Assembly (NCBI RefSeq): GCF_021018895.1
Contig: NC_079376.1
Span: 11,461,001 to 11,525,000, forward strand
Direction of reading: 5' to 3'
Length of the DNA stretch: 64,000 nucleotides
Source of the DNA: Seriola aureovittata
Lineage: Eukaryota > Chordata > Actinopteri > Carangiformes > Carangidae
Positions 49,814-61,443 of this stretch are shown here, piece by piece; position 1 is the first letter of the stretch, and each line of letters opens with the position of its first letter. Under the pieces are notes generated by a model. It did not search any database and was not told where the DNA came from. It saw only the letters and a program-made list of their open reading frames with translations. Position numbers and translations under genes: made by a program.

Positions 49814-52764
49814 TCGTCCACTAACAGCACTGAATCTACCAGGGCCCACCTCAATTCTTTTTTTCATTTTTTTTTTTCCAGTCCTTTTCCATCTCCCGCT
49901 CCCTCCAGCCCTCCATTGCTCTTCCCCGTCTCATGCCTCCTCACTTCAGCACTTAGCTCATCCCGATATCCCCACTCCTAACCTCTCTCATTATTTTGAA
50001 ATGTGTCGACATCTAGAATTGTCATATCTGTGCAGGAAGAGGTCCATTTTGAATGAGTATATTTTTTTTATGTGTTCCATGTTTTGACTGATCCCATTGT
50101 ATTCAAGAATTTATGCTCACACTGGCTGCCACTCTTAGTTTTACTATTTTTTTCTACTTTAGACCTTGTGCCACAATGTTGCCACATTTTATCTCCAGTG
50201 CTACATGTAGAAGTTAAAGCAGGGACATTTTCAGATCTAATGAATTCTTCATCAATATATCAAATTTATTTATTTTAAGTGTGTTAAAAACAGTGGTGTC
50301 ATTGTTTATGACGACGAACAGACAAAAAGATTTTAGTGTAAATAAACTGCCTGTTTAGGTGATTACAGAACACATGAGCAGCACTGTTTTCTATGTTTAA
50401 TACCGATTAAACATTGATTGACTGAGCATTGATTATGAAAATTTTCTTATGTTTATTTTATCTGTCATAGTGCAGTTACAAGCAACGTTTGGGTCGGCAG
50501 TGTGATATTTGTCAGGCATTACCAAAACCATGTAGGCTAAATGGCTGCATGTCTGCCCGGTAGCAATTTGACACACATTTACTTCACACCCTTTGATCTC
50601 CATTTTTGTAAAACCATAAAATATCTTTTTCAATATCATGCAGGATTACTTACCTTGAAATGTCCTAGAATTTGATATATAATTTTTCATGGAAAATATG
50701 ATCTGTCACTAAATCTGCATAAACTGCCATGCATACAGGGATAACTCCGAGACATGTTCAGTTAGTATTAGTCGCGTCAAGTGTTATTTTGTGAACAGCT
50801 AAATGTCAAAAGTTTTTGCAGACTGTCAGCAGCAGTTTGAGCTACAGTATATTTAAGACAGAGACGCGGCTCCGTCCAAACACGCACAAACTCGTGTGTA
50901 CACATGCAAACAGGACACACATGCACACACACATGCACACACAGAGGCAGGCACAGAGTGATTTCTGTTAAATCAAAGAGACACTTTGTAGGGGCCTCGC
51001 AGGCTTAAAACTGCAGCAGTGATTTATAGTAAATGTATAGAATCAGACATGGACGACGTGTGACAAATAGGACATTAGTTTGGGTCTGTTTACATGAAAT
51101 GCACAGTAACATTGCAGCAGAGATTTGGGGTAGAACGTAGAGACAGCTCGGCCTTTTCTTTGTGAGGGATGGAGGGAAGGATTTCGAGAGTGAATGTGAG
51201 TGAAGATGGTTTGAATAGAAGCACGAACAAAAATAAATTTCCTATAGCTTTATTTGTTTTTGTGGAATATACTCTGCAATTTGTGCAATTTTTTTCTCTT
51301 TTTTTGATTTCTTGAAGAAGGCTGGAACTGTATTATTTATAGGCATAAATTACATGCCATAAATTTCACGCATATTGTACTGTATGCATTTATGTGTTTT
51401 CGGTTAGGCATGTTTACCCCTGTGCATGTTGGCACGAAGAGAGGAAGGAGATTTGTGACTGCATTTTGATGTCCTACTACCCTGTCCTCCATTTTAAAAG
51501 CTTGTACATGTGAGGATGAGAGCGGGCAAACAGGCAAGCAACCCCACCAGCAGACAGCCAGGAAGATCACAGGGAGGCAAGCGAAAAAAAAATGTGATCA
51601 TACAGAGAAATACAAGGGAGAGAAACAAGCGGTTATACAAAGAGACAAGCTGGGAGAGAGACAGACAGGCAGGAAGACAGGGAGACAGGCTGAGACAAAT
51701 AGACAGTACTCGTCCCTAGTTTGGTAATCTGATGGAGAGATTAGCAAGCAGGCAGCATTTGGGTCGGATTATCGAGTCATTAGAAAAGACTGGTGCTCCA
51801 GAGCCTCTCTCATGTGTTAATGTGGCTTTACAGATCCTCAGCGCAGTCTGTGCAGATAGTCTAGATTGTGTTCAGAGTATATACAGTAGACAGTCTTTCA
51901 ATATGTAAATAGGGCCACATATACATAAACCTAATTCTTCACAGATTGATTTGTTTGTATGTAAAATGTGTATAATATTCATGCAATTAGAAATCCAACA
52001 ATCTTTGTGATTGATGTTCTTTTTTTTTTTTTTAATTCTTTTACTTATTTTGAAATTTGGTTTTAAAAAGAAAAATTATTTTTTTTTATTATTCTTTTTT
52101 CTCTATTTTGGTAGAGGCACTTCCACATTGCAGTGGTGTTGAAGTGTTTATTGCAGAATTGAAATGTATAACACAGAAATGTTCCTCGTATGTGAGTGAA
52201 ACTAATCGATATAAATCTAATTTTATTTTGGCATCAGCTGAATCACCGCTTCATGTTTATACCAGGAGAACTGCTCAAATTTATTTATACTTTTTATTTA
52301 AAAATTTTTTACAATTCACCATCTCTCATCAGAATTGATTTTTATGTAAAACACTGCTTAGCATTTTTATTGAAGGAACCCCCCCCCGCCCCACAAAATA
52401 ACTTCATCCAAGTTTTCAGCAGTGACACACAAATTCTGGCCTCCGGGCAGGTGAACCTGAAGACAAATGAAGGAGTCTCCGAGCAAATGCATCAGCACTA
52501 TATGTCGAACTGTATAGCCAGATAAACTGTAGCATTTAGCACAGTGGGCCAGTGGAGAATTCAGGGGTATATGGCCTTCATGCACTTGCAAATCATACAG
52601 CTGTGATGTTCAGTGATGACGGGATTTAAACAGGATCAGGAGGAAGCCAGAGAGCTTACGTTTGTGTGTGTGGGTGTGTGTGCAGGGGAATACATGCTTT
52701 TACAGTAGGTTATGTGGATTTTAGGTATTTACTTTGTAAATATCAGTGGCAATACACACAGCTC

Positions 52765-52767
<3 letters not shown>

Positions 52768-52809
<42 letters not shown>

Positions 52810-52834
52810 TGTGTGTGTGTGTGTGTGTGTGTGT
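52768..52834. repeat. (GT)n microsatellite
   Basis: GT repeat interrupted once by GCGCGT. Confidence 0.95.
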
Positions 52835-52981
52835 ATAGTTGTGTCAGGGGTGGGGGTAGCTGGGTAGTTCATTGACAGCTGATCAATGCTGCTGACACTC
52901 TCTGTGTCAGATGTGCTGATATGGTCCAGTGACCGCAATATCAGTTTCAATTTCACTAGAGTGGGCAATGGAGCCTCTGAT

Positions 52982-52983
<2 letters not shown>

Positions 52984-53026
<43 letters not shown>

Positions 53027-53055
53027 TGTTTGTGTTTGTGTTTGTGTTTATGTGA
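52984..53055. repeat. (GT)n/(GTTT)n compound microsatellite
   Basis: GT repeat passing into TTTGTG units. Confidence 0.93.
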
Positions 53056-53211
53056 GTGTGGTCTGTAATATTTAAAAAAAAAAAAAAAAAAAAAGTACAT
53101 GAACATGATCATGTATCAGCAAGAGGACACTGACCAAGCAGTTCTTGAATGAGTCTTAACAGCTTGTAACTTCACTTCCAGGTCGAACATGTGTACATTC
53201 AATCGCTCTCA

Positions 53212-53212
<1 letters not shown>

Positions 53213-53271
<59 letters not shown>

Positions 53272-53280
53272 AACACACAC
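53213..53280. repeat. (CA)n microsatellite
   Basis: About 28 CA units, then GCAAACACAC. Confidence 0.95.
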
Positions 53281-54201
53281 TATCTGATCTGTGTTCCCAA
53301 AAACCTTCCCTTTTGCTGCTGCCTCTGCATACACCATGCCCCAGTTCCCCACCCCCATCCCTTTTTGTCAAATAAATTGCTATGTGACCTACTTCCCATT
53401 TTGCACCATTTCTCTCATGTTCAGATATTATTGTTTGAACATGAGTGATTTGCTTTGGGGCATACAGTATCAAAGAAAACATGGTGTAGATAATATGGGG
53501 AATAGTGTACTGTAAAGTGTAATGAATGAAATGTGTTTTTAAAAAAATATGGTAACGTTCACATCAGCGTTGACAGTTTTTTTTTTTTTTTTTTTTCAAA
53601 TCATGATTTGGTGTTGTTGCAGCGTGGTAGCTTCTATTAATGTGTGGGCAACACGTTATGAGTGGGGTTTTTTTTTTTTTTTTTTAAGGCTTTTGTTTTT
53701 AAAATTGCCCTTGTATGATTTGTAATTAAAATACATGGTTCACGTATTTTCTGATTAACACATACAATAATACTCACAGCCCTCATAATAACAGGATGTC
53801 TTTGTGATGGTCATAGACTGGGGAAATAAGGTAAATCAATTTTGCAGCCTAGTTAAGCAGAAAGCACAGTGGTAATTTTCAGTAATAAGCATGGCTAATT
53901 CATTGGACCACATTGCATTTATAACCCAGTTAGGTCTGCACTAGTTGGCATCCAGTATTCTGTTTGGACTTGAGGTGCATTTTTAAAAAACCTCCTCATG
54001 ATGAAGGGGATCTTATGGCACTGCGCTGTGGATCCCAGATATCACATGAAGGCTCATTATACGGCGGCAAGTGTTAGGAGGGCGGCAGCAACTTTTATTT
54101 TATTTTACTGTACATTTATTTACACATAATTTCATGTATTACAAAACTTTTTCTGGCTCCACAGATTTTATTTCAGCTAACATGTTTGGTCATGATTTGT
54201 A

Positions 54202-54205
<4 letters not shown>

Positions 54206-54286
<81 letters not shown>
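54206..54286. repeat. (CA)n microsatellite
   Basis: About 40 CA units with one phase break (ACCACA) near 54240. Confidence 0.95.
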
Positions 54287-54287
<1 letters not shown>

Positions 54288-56819
54288 CCTATCTCCTTCA
54301 CAAATTGCACAAGGATTATTACATTTCTCAATGTTTCTCCCATTTCATGTTCAACATTTTGAGATATACACGCTTTATTACATCAGAAGAGCAGCATGTG
54401 TGTAAGTTTGTGTGTTTGTGCATACGTGTATATGTGCGTGCCAATGCACGTCTACCAGGTCCAAGGCTCCATCGTGCCTTTTCCCAGCCATGCAGAGATG
54501 GCACCGGAGACCACACTGACCCTGATTTATTGGGATCAGAATCCACATGACAGCAATTAATTTACATCCATTAACTACATCGCTCGCTCTCTCTTTCCTG
54601 CTCTCTGTGGACATTTTGCACTCTCGCACAATCACTTTGAACGTTCTTCGTTTCTTCCCTCACTCTCCGACTTTTTCCTTTCTCAGCATGTTCTACCGCT
54701 CTCTCTCCTTTAATCAGTCACTCTCGCTCCACCATTCACTCCCGCATCGTGCTGCTTGTTTTGTTCAAGGCACTGGGATTCCATATTCCTAATCCATGGA
54801 GAAGGCCATGAGCATCCTGTCCTACCTCCGTGCATTAAGAACTACTGCAGAAACGATAGTGTCCTCAAGTCCATATTATGTGAATGTGTATGTGTGTTCA
54901 TGTAGTGTGTGTGTGTGTGTCTCTGTGTCTTGGAGGCATGAGGAACCTCCGGCTGGCTGGGAATCATATGAATGAACCCTATAAATAATCATTATGTTAC
55001 ATGTACTCAGATTTTTTTAATAAGCGAACAGACTATCTGTGTAATCGGAACAAATTAAATACTGCTCAACAAATTGGCTGCCTATGATTACACAAGGAAT
55101 TTGACATTAACATTTCAACGGATCCTTCATCCTCCTCCACGGATCCTCCATGTCGGTTTCTCATTAAAGCATCCAACTCATGCAGGTTCTCATGCTCAAG
55201 GGTCTTTCTCTCTGCCCCTCACGATAAGACACTTTATTGCTGGCCTACATCTCTCGCCGTCTCGCTACCTCTCAGTCTCCATTCTACTAGTTTCTGTCTG
55301 CCAAGTGCTTTTTCCTGGCTTTTCAACTCTAGAAAGGAGACTTTGCTTGAGGGAGAATTTGCCATTTATTTCCAGAGACAAAAAAAATGAAAAGGGGCTT
55401 TAGCACTTTGTATCTTTCCCCCTTTTGTGTCTTCATTCTCTACGCATCTTTGCTCTTTGCACCATTGTGGCGTCTCTTCATCCAGCTCGGGCCTCCATGC
55501 CGTCACTCTGTCCTCGGGGTGACAGGACCGGGAGAGCAGGGCTGGCTAAATGCACTGGGGGTTGGGTGATCGGGACAGAAGAGAGGAGGATGAATTCTTT
55601 TGACTTTCATCTAAAGCCCTCGTCCAGATGAATTGAACAAACTACCACGGATGTGCACAAAAGATGCACACGCGCTAATACAGCAAGTCTTCACACTGTA
55701 TGCACACTTTCTGTGTATAGTCATGTATTACTGCATGCTCATGTGCACACATATGCGTGCGGGCATTTCATTTTTGCATAGTGCATTTGCAGAATTTAAC
55801 ACTTCTTTCCTAATTCCAAAATTATTCTAAAGAGAAAGACAATGCAAGAATCCTTTGCTCACGTCTCTTCACCAGCATAGCTTGGGGACAGGTTCTACCG
55901 GTATCTGTTTAAGGATTGGCTGAGGATGTGGTGCGGGAGGAAAAGTTGCAGTTGGCAGCAGGCGGGAAGACACTGCAAAGGGAGCGGGGGTTCACAATAA
56001 AGGATTTTAAACCAAAGCCTCTTTGGTAAAGAGGAGGGAGGGAGGGAGGAAAGAATGGTGCTGTGGGGGAGGCGGATAGATACAGGATGACACAAGGTCC
56101 AGATTAACCCTAATCTCAGGCCTGGTGGTTTAGGTGAGGCTGGGGGACTGTAGGAAGCTATCCCATGCCAGGTGGTCATGAGGAGGTTAAAACTGGAAGA
56201 GGGTGGGGGGCACTGGGAGGAAGACAGAGAGAGAGAGAGACAGAGAGGAGGAGAAAGAGATGACAGTGGAATGAGGTATTTCAGTAACTCAGCTTCTAGC
56301 GCGCTTTTATTCAGATAGAAATAAAACTGAAAATCCAAAAAGAGTGGCCAAAAAAACAGAAACAGAGAAGATGCGAGGGATCGGGGTGGGGGGTTGCACA
56401 GCCAGCAGAACAGCAGGCACTGTGACGGTGGCTGCAGGGTGATTGGGTGGTTGGTGCATGGTGACAGTGGCACATGCCCCGGTGCATGGGATTAGAGGGA
56501 CAGTCAGTAATCTGCTGTTTAGGCTGTATGTAGGGCAAGAGTGGCTTAGCCTAGCCACTCTTAGCACGGGTCGAGCGCCAGAGCAAGAGGGAGAGGAAGT
56601 GGACTGGCATTACATAGCCGCACTCAGCTTGCTCAGATTCTTTTCCTGCGTTTATCTCTCTCTTTCCTCTACCTTTACTTGTATCTTTCATATAGCAGCC
56701 TCCAATATCACCTGCTATTCTGAAATGTATAAAAATGCAACAACTATGTGTGAGAAAAAGAATTAGTGTAAGAGGGGATTGTATTACAATCAGAACACAC
56801 AGTGAATACCACCTGCTGT

Positions 56820-56862
56820 CAGTGGTGGAAAGTAACTAAGTACATTTACTCAAGTGCTGCAC
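56820..56862 (+). mobile_element. hAT-like MITE, left end fragment
   Basis: CAGTGGTGGAAAGTAACTAA and the next 20 bases match the terminal sequence of the MITE family found elsewhere in the window. The remainder of the element is not recognisable after about 56862. Confidence 0.55.
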
Positions 56863-58507
56863 TGCACTGCAGTTTTTTTAGGTGCTTGATCCAGGTCAGA
56901 TTTCTAGCAAAATTAGACAAAATTATGTAATACAAACACTTGGAGCACAATTATGTTCATGTCATTTCCCCATCTACAAAACTTTATATGCATGCTGGGC
57001 TCAACCAGTTTATTTTATTAAAGGAACAAACATCCAACAGAGATCTAATACAATAAAGTCTGAAGGGTGCAGGTAAGGAATCAAGACAAAGAAAGAATTC
57101 ATGTAGAGCAGAGCTTCTCCTCCTACTCGCGATAAATATTGAAAAAGGGCTATTAAATTTAAAATGTAGTCCCTAACAATCCCTGCAGTGCCGTATAAAA
57201 CCCTTCAGTCGCAGGCACTCTCGAGATTTCCAACATAAGCACCACTTACACCACAAACATCTTTCAATGAACCAAAATCACTGAACAAATTAATAAATCT
57301 AATTATTTGAACCAATGAAATAACAAATCCAAAACTCACAATAAAATGACATGCTACATGGCTCTAAAGAGATACTACAAATTGGCAAACTGTCTCCTCA
57401 GAAGCTGAGGCACATCCCAAGCGAGTATAGACTCAGTGACCGTCAAATGAGAAGAATACACAAAAAGACGAGGCTGCCCAAACAGGATTGCGTACAGTTT
57501 GTAATCACTGTTGAACAGGGGAGGTTGAGACAGAGATGCATGTCCTCCTTCACTGTGGGAAGAATACAGTTCACAGAAAATTCCCGTTCATCTGTCATGG
57601 CTGAGAATCTATATGAATAACAGGGTTTATTACATATCAGCATTGCTTCCTCCACAGTTTTTTTTTTTGTTGTGTGTCCACTTGTTGTACTGTTCGATGA
57701 TTAAAAGATTCTCTCCATTCTCCAATGAGCCAAGTGATTTATGTCAAGTGAAGTCAAGCATGGGCCGGCGGATGAATCAAAATTTGTCAAGTTGGCTTTT
57801 CCCACTTAGGTCTATGAATTGATACAGCTTAGTTTTGAATATGAATCCCCCGGAGAGCGCCGCATTGCTTTTAACTGACTGTAGCTTCAGCCGAGCAATC
57901 AAACCCTTTGTTTTTTCACACCATCCCACAATCCCACCTGCTTCGGCGAGACGATGGAGGACCCTTTGAAAACAACGAGGCGGCATGATTTATTATTCTA
58001 ATTAGGCGAAGTGAGACTTTAGCAAAGCCACAATTACACTAAATCGCCAAAACAGTTTTCTGGTTGGCTGGCTCCTGTTCTGTTCAGATGTTAATCAGAG
58101 GCAGCTATTGAGTGGCGGTGCAAACTGCTTGTGAGTCACACTATTGCTTGGTAATATCTTCCACGAACACACAAACAATCAAACAAACGCAAGCGTGCTA
58201 CATTGAATTACAAATAAGCATTTTGTCTTATTAAATAAAATTGCATTAAACTGTCTTAACCAGGTAACATGCAGCTTTCCAACCGTCTCTGAGTCAGACG
58301 GAGGGCTTCAGGTGCCACGATACCCAGTTCAAATCTACTGAGGTGGTTAATTCCAGGTCATTTCATAATCTCTTTGATACTCACTCACATCTGCACATCT
58401 CTTTACTCTCACTCACTGACAATCAAACAGCTGCAAGCTGGCACACTCACTAAATCCTCCGGTACAACACACAAACCACACACGCGAAGATATGCAATCC
58501 CCCGCCG

Positions 58508-58637
58508 TACACACACACACACACACACACACTACATACACGAGTGCCCATTACAGAGCATACACACAATGGTGCAAACAGACTTGTGCACACACACGCA
58601 TACACACACGCACAAACACTTATGCATGCAAGTGTAC

Positions 58638-58675
<38 letters not shown>

Positions 58676-58866
58676 CTACTCAAACTACTACCGCGCTCAT
58701 GCAAAAAAAAAAAGGTTTTATTCACCACCAATATTCCTCTGAATTAAAAGTAGATCCTTCCTCCATCACAGCATAGAGCACAGAGTGGTGGAAATGCTAA
58801 ATTTATTGATCATTTGTAGGAGGTATATGCACACACACACACACACACACGCACACACACACACAC
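58508..58866. repeat. Cluster of three (CA)n microsatellites
   Basis: CA tracts at about 58508-58532, 58636-58673 and 58830-58866, separated by CA-rich sequence. Confidence 0.9.
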
Positions 58867-59067
58867 CAGGGGGGGAAATTAACATGCATTGTGGGATCTG
58901 TATGTATGTATGTGCTTTCCATCCATCCCTGTGGCTCTCATCACCTTTTCAGCGCCTCCTCCCCTCTCCTCTCCCCCTTTCCTCTTCCTACATCTCCACA
59001 CACCCCCAAAACACCCCAATCATCCTGCATCAACAGGCATGTGAATCCAGTGTTCAGTTCATCTCTT

Positions 59068-59069
<2 letters not shown>

Positions 59070-59100
<31 letters not shown>
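59070..59100. repeat. (CT)n microsatellite
   Basis: About 15 CT units. Confidence 0.95.
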
Positions 59101-59104
<4 letters not shown>

Positions 59105-59514
59105 GCTCTATTTTCATCTGTGTGCTTCCACTCTCCTGGCTTTCGGGTAATTACCTGGCATTTGCATTGCAAAGTCCCCTGTGCCGCCCTCAGCTCCTCC
59201 GCAGGTGATTGAGCTTCATTTCCCCAGCAGATAAGAGAGAGAGAAAGAGGAAGAGAGAGAGGAAAGGGGGATTGCAGCAGGGTGTGATGTTATTCTGGCT
59301 TAGAGGATATAGGAACAATGCCCTGAATTCTTGTTACCGGTAGATTGGTTGGTTCATGGCATACACAAGAAGTTCCCACACTTAAATAATCATCCTCATT
59401 ACAATCACATCACTTTCCGGTCAGACTGTAGTGAAATGAAACCAGAGAGCAGTAAAATAATTTCTGAGAGTGAGCTGACCGCTGCATGCATGCAACCTTT
59501 TCTTAGATTATTTT

Positions 59515-59660
59515 TGGTATGTTTTGCCTTTATTTGACAGTTTACAGCAGAGAATCAGACAGGAAGTGTGAGGGCACCGTGAGAGACGGACGACATGCAC
59601 CTTTTTTTGCATGCCAACCAAGGACGTCGCAGTGGTGTATGTAAGTGTCTTCGACCACTG
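59515..59660. repeat. Degraded interspersed fish repeat
   Basis: Phrases such as TTTGCCTTTATTTGACAG, AGACAGGAAGTGTGAG and CCAACCAAGGACGTCGCAGT match, in diverged form, a very common teleost dispersed element as I remember it. The class is not certain. Confidence 0.45.
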
Positions 59661-60999
59661 TGATTGCACATTCTTGGTGAATCCTGTCTATGTCTGCGAC
59701 TGGTGATTGATTTCATTATTGTTTGCTTCATAAAACATCAGAAATGAGTGGAGAAACATCCAACAGAGTTTCCCAGAGTCCACAGTAACATACAGATATT
59801 GAACAGAACTGAACAGATATTCAGTTTACACTGATATAAAACAGACAAAAGCAGTGAACTCTCACGCTGGAGAAGCTGGAGACAGAGAGTGTTTGGAATT
59901 TTCATTTTGAAAATTACTTAAATGATTAACTGATTGTCAGAATGGTTGCCAGTTCATTTTCTGTCAATCGACTAATTGTTACAGCCCTGTTCTTTATTGT
60001 CCAAAATCTGAATCATGTCCAGCTTTTGATGACTAAGACACATCCTGAACATCGGCATTCAGTTTTACAGTTACCCAGATCTTTGATATGACTTTCAACT
60101 GCAATTTGCAAGTTTCTCTATTTCTGTACTACAGCAATGACATAGGATTCAGGGTTGACCAGATAACTTGAAGACAAATCATTTATCTGAGTGATGAAAC
60201 TTCATAACTTGCTATTCAAAGACACCCTCTTCAAACATGTGATGAACACAGCTGTACGCACTGCAATTTAGGAGAACAAATGCACAAACGCGCAGCAAGT
60301 AGCACAGACAACGCAAGTGTGTCCAGGGGACACAAAAAAGGGATGAACCCGGCTGGGATGCACTTGCATGGACGTATGGCAGTATGCGCACTTGATGTTC
60401 AATGCTTTGTGACTTTTGAAGTTAAAAGCATCGAACTACGAGTGTGGAAGGATGTAAGTGCATCTCCTCGTCTGTGCTACTTGCAGCGCATTTGTGTTTT
60501 TGGTTATGTTGCGGTTATTTGCAGCTCAGGGTCACCGTAAATAAAGAAAATACAGTTTTGAAGTGTAAATAACAAAAAATAAGGGACAAAGAGACCTAAC
60601 ATGGGATAGTGCTGGACAAAGATCTGTTAAAATCATGCATTGGATGCATCTTTCCAAATGGGCAGTGCATATAAATCTCGGCATAGCTTTTTATATGAAT
60701 CATACTGATGCTTAGGTCAGTGCTGAGTGCCAGATAGTACCACACATACACTGAATCAACTGTCTCTATAGGAACACAACCACTGTTTTGTTTGCAGAGG
60801 CTTTCCAACATTTGTATAATATATGATTCAGGGACAGAGCGGTTTTTTAAAGGCTGTTAACAGTGTAGTCTTGAAGCTGTCACTCGTCCAGATTAATCCC
60901 AAACACACGTTCCTTGATGTAAGACGAACCACAAAGGGAAACCTACCCACCCATACATCCATACTCTAACCTGATCTACCAGAAACACCTCCCACAGAA

Positions 61000-61370
61000 T
61001 GAGAGCTGATAATTGGCGAGAGCTCATTTGCATGCTGAACGGCGTGGATATTTATTTAAATTTAATTTCGTTCCCGCACACGGTGCACTGTAGGCTTTTG
61101 TGCCAAAGTCATATTAACCCCTTGACTAGTTAATATGCAGTGCACGACGTTGCCCACGCACGATGAATATTCATATTGATGGCGTTTTCGCCGCCGTCTC
61201 TCCGACCCCTCCCTCCCTCTGTTTTCCATCCCCGCTGTACAACGCAACAGCGTGGCGTTATGGAGGCATCCCGGAAGACTCGGCCATTTTCACCACAGTT
61301 GTTCTCCCAAACACAAACACACACAGTTTGGCTCCTTCTAGTCTGTGTTTCGATCGCTGCCGCGGACACA
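61000..61370 (+). promoter_or_regulatory. Putative promoter and 5' UTR of the rightmost gene
   Basis: The AT-rich part contains an octamer word ATTTGCAT (61026-61033) and the palindrome ATGAATATTCAT (61162-61173). It passes into a CpG-containing C/T-rich leader (61185-61370) ending at an ATG in good context (ACACAATGT). No TATA box in a fixed position is evident. Confidence 0.4.
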
Positions 61371-61443
61371 ATGTCAGATAAGACTCAGCTGCCAAGCAGA
61401 GACCGCGCTCTGAAAGGAAGAGAGGAGAAAATGGTCGTGGCAG
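61371..61443 (+). CDS. First coding exon, possibly msra (methionine sulfoxide reductase A), partial gene
   Basis: An ATG with A at -3 opens a frame of 24 codons plus one base (MSDKTQLPSRDRALKGREEK, then MVVA) ending at a GTAAAT donor in phase 1. Vertebrate MsrA N-termini end in a similar way before the conserved body; human has ALPGRKEQTPVAA where this has ALKGREEKMVVAG, about half identical and gap-free. MsrA repairs oxidised methionine. No catalytic part (GCFWG) is in the window, which would fit the long first intron known for MSRA. The match is short, so a different gene is possible and I give no symbol. Confidence 0.4.

Larger units (their letters stand above)
42661..61150. other. Gene-free region, microsatellite-rich
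   Basis: About 18.5 kb with no exon I can support on either strand. It contains (TAA)n near 43937-43990, many (CA/GT)n tracts listed separately, (CT)n at 59070-59100, poly-T/poly-A runs (46010-46031, 53074-53094, 53578-53596), a MITE end (56820-56862) and a degraded repeat (59515-59660). Several low-repeat patches (about 45380-45720, 54450-54560, 57770-58070) look like constrained non-coding DNA. The 192-codon minus-strand frame at 55895-56473 is Pro/Ser/Leu-rich and not a family I know. Confidence 0.6.

Noticed and set aside
52768..54286. Regularly spaced repeats considered as a possible array
   Set aside because: These are independent (GT)n/(CA)n microsatellites of differing length, without constant repeats and unique spacers; CRISPR arrays are not expected in a vertebrate genome.
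55895..56473. 192-codon minus-strand open frame
   Set aside because: Pro/Ser/Leu-rich translation of a purine-rich strand; no domain, no homologue I recognise, no splice context.
57351..57620. 89-codon plus-strand open frame with fairly protein-like composition
   Set aside because: I considered a transposon fragment, but found no transposase or reverse transcriptase motif on either strand and no terminal repeats.
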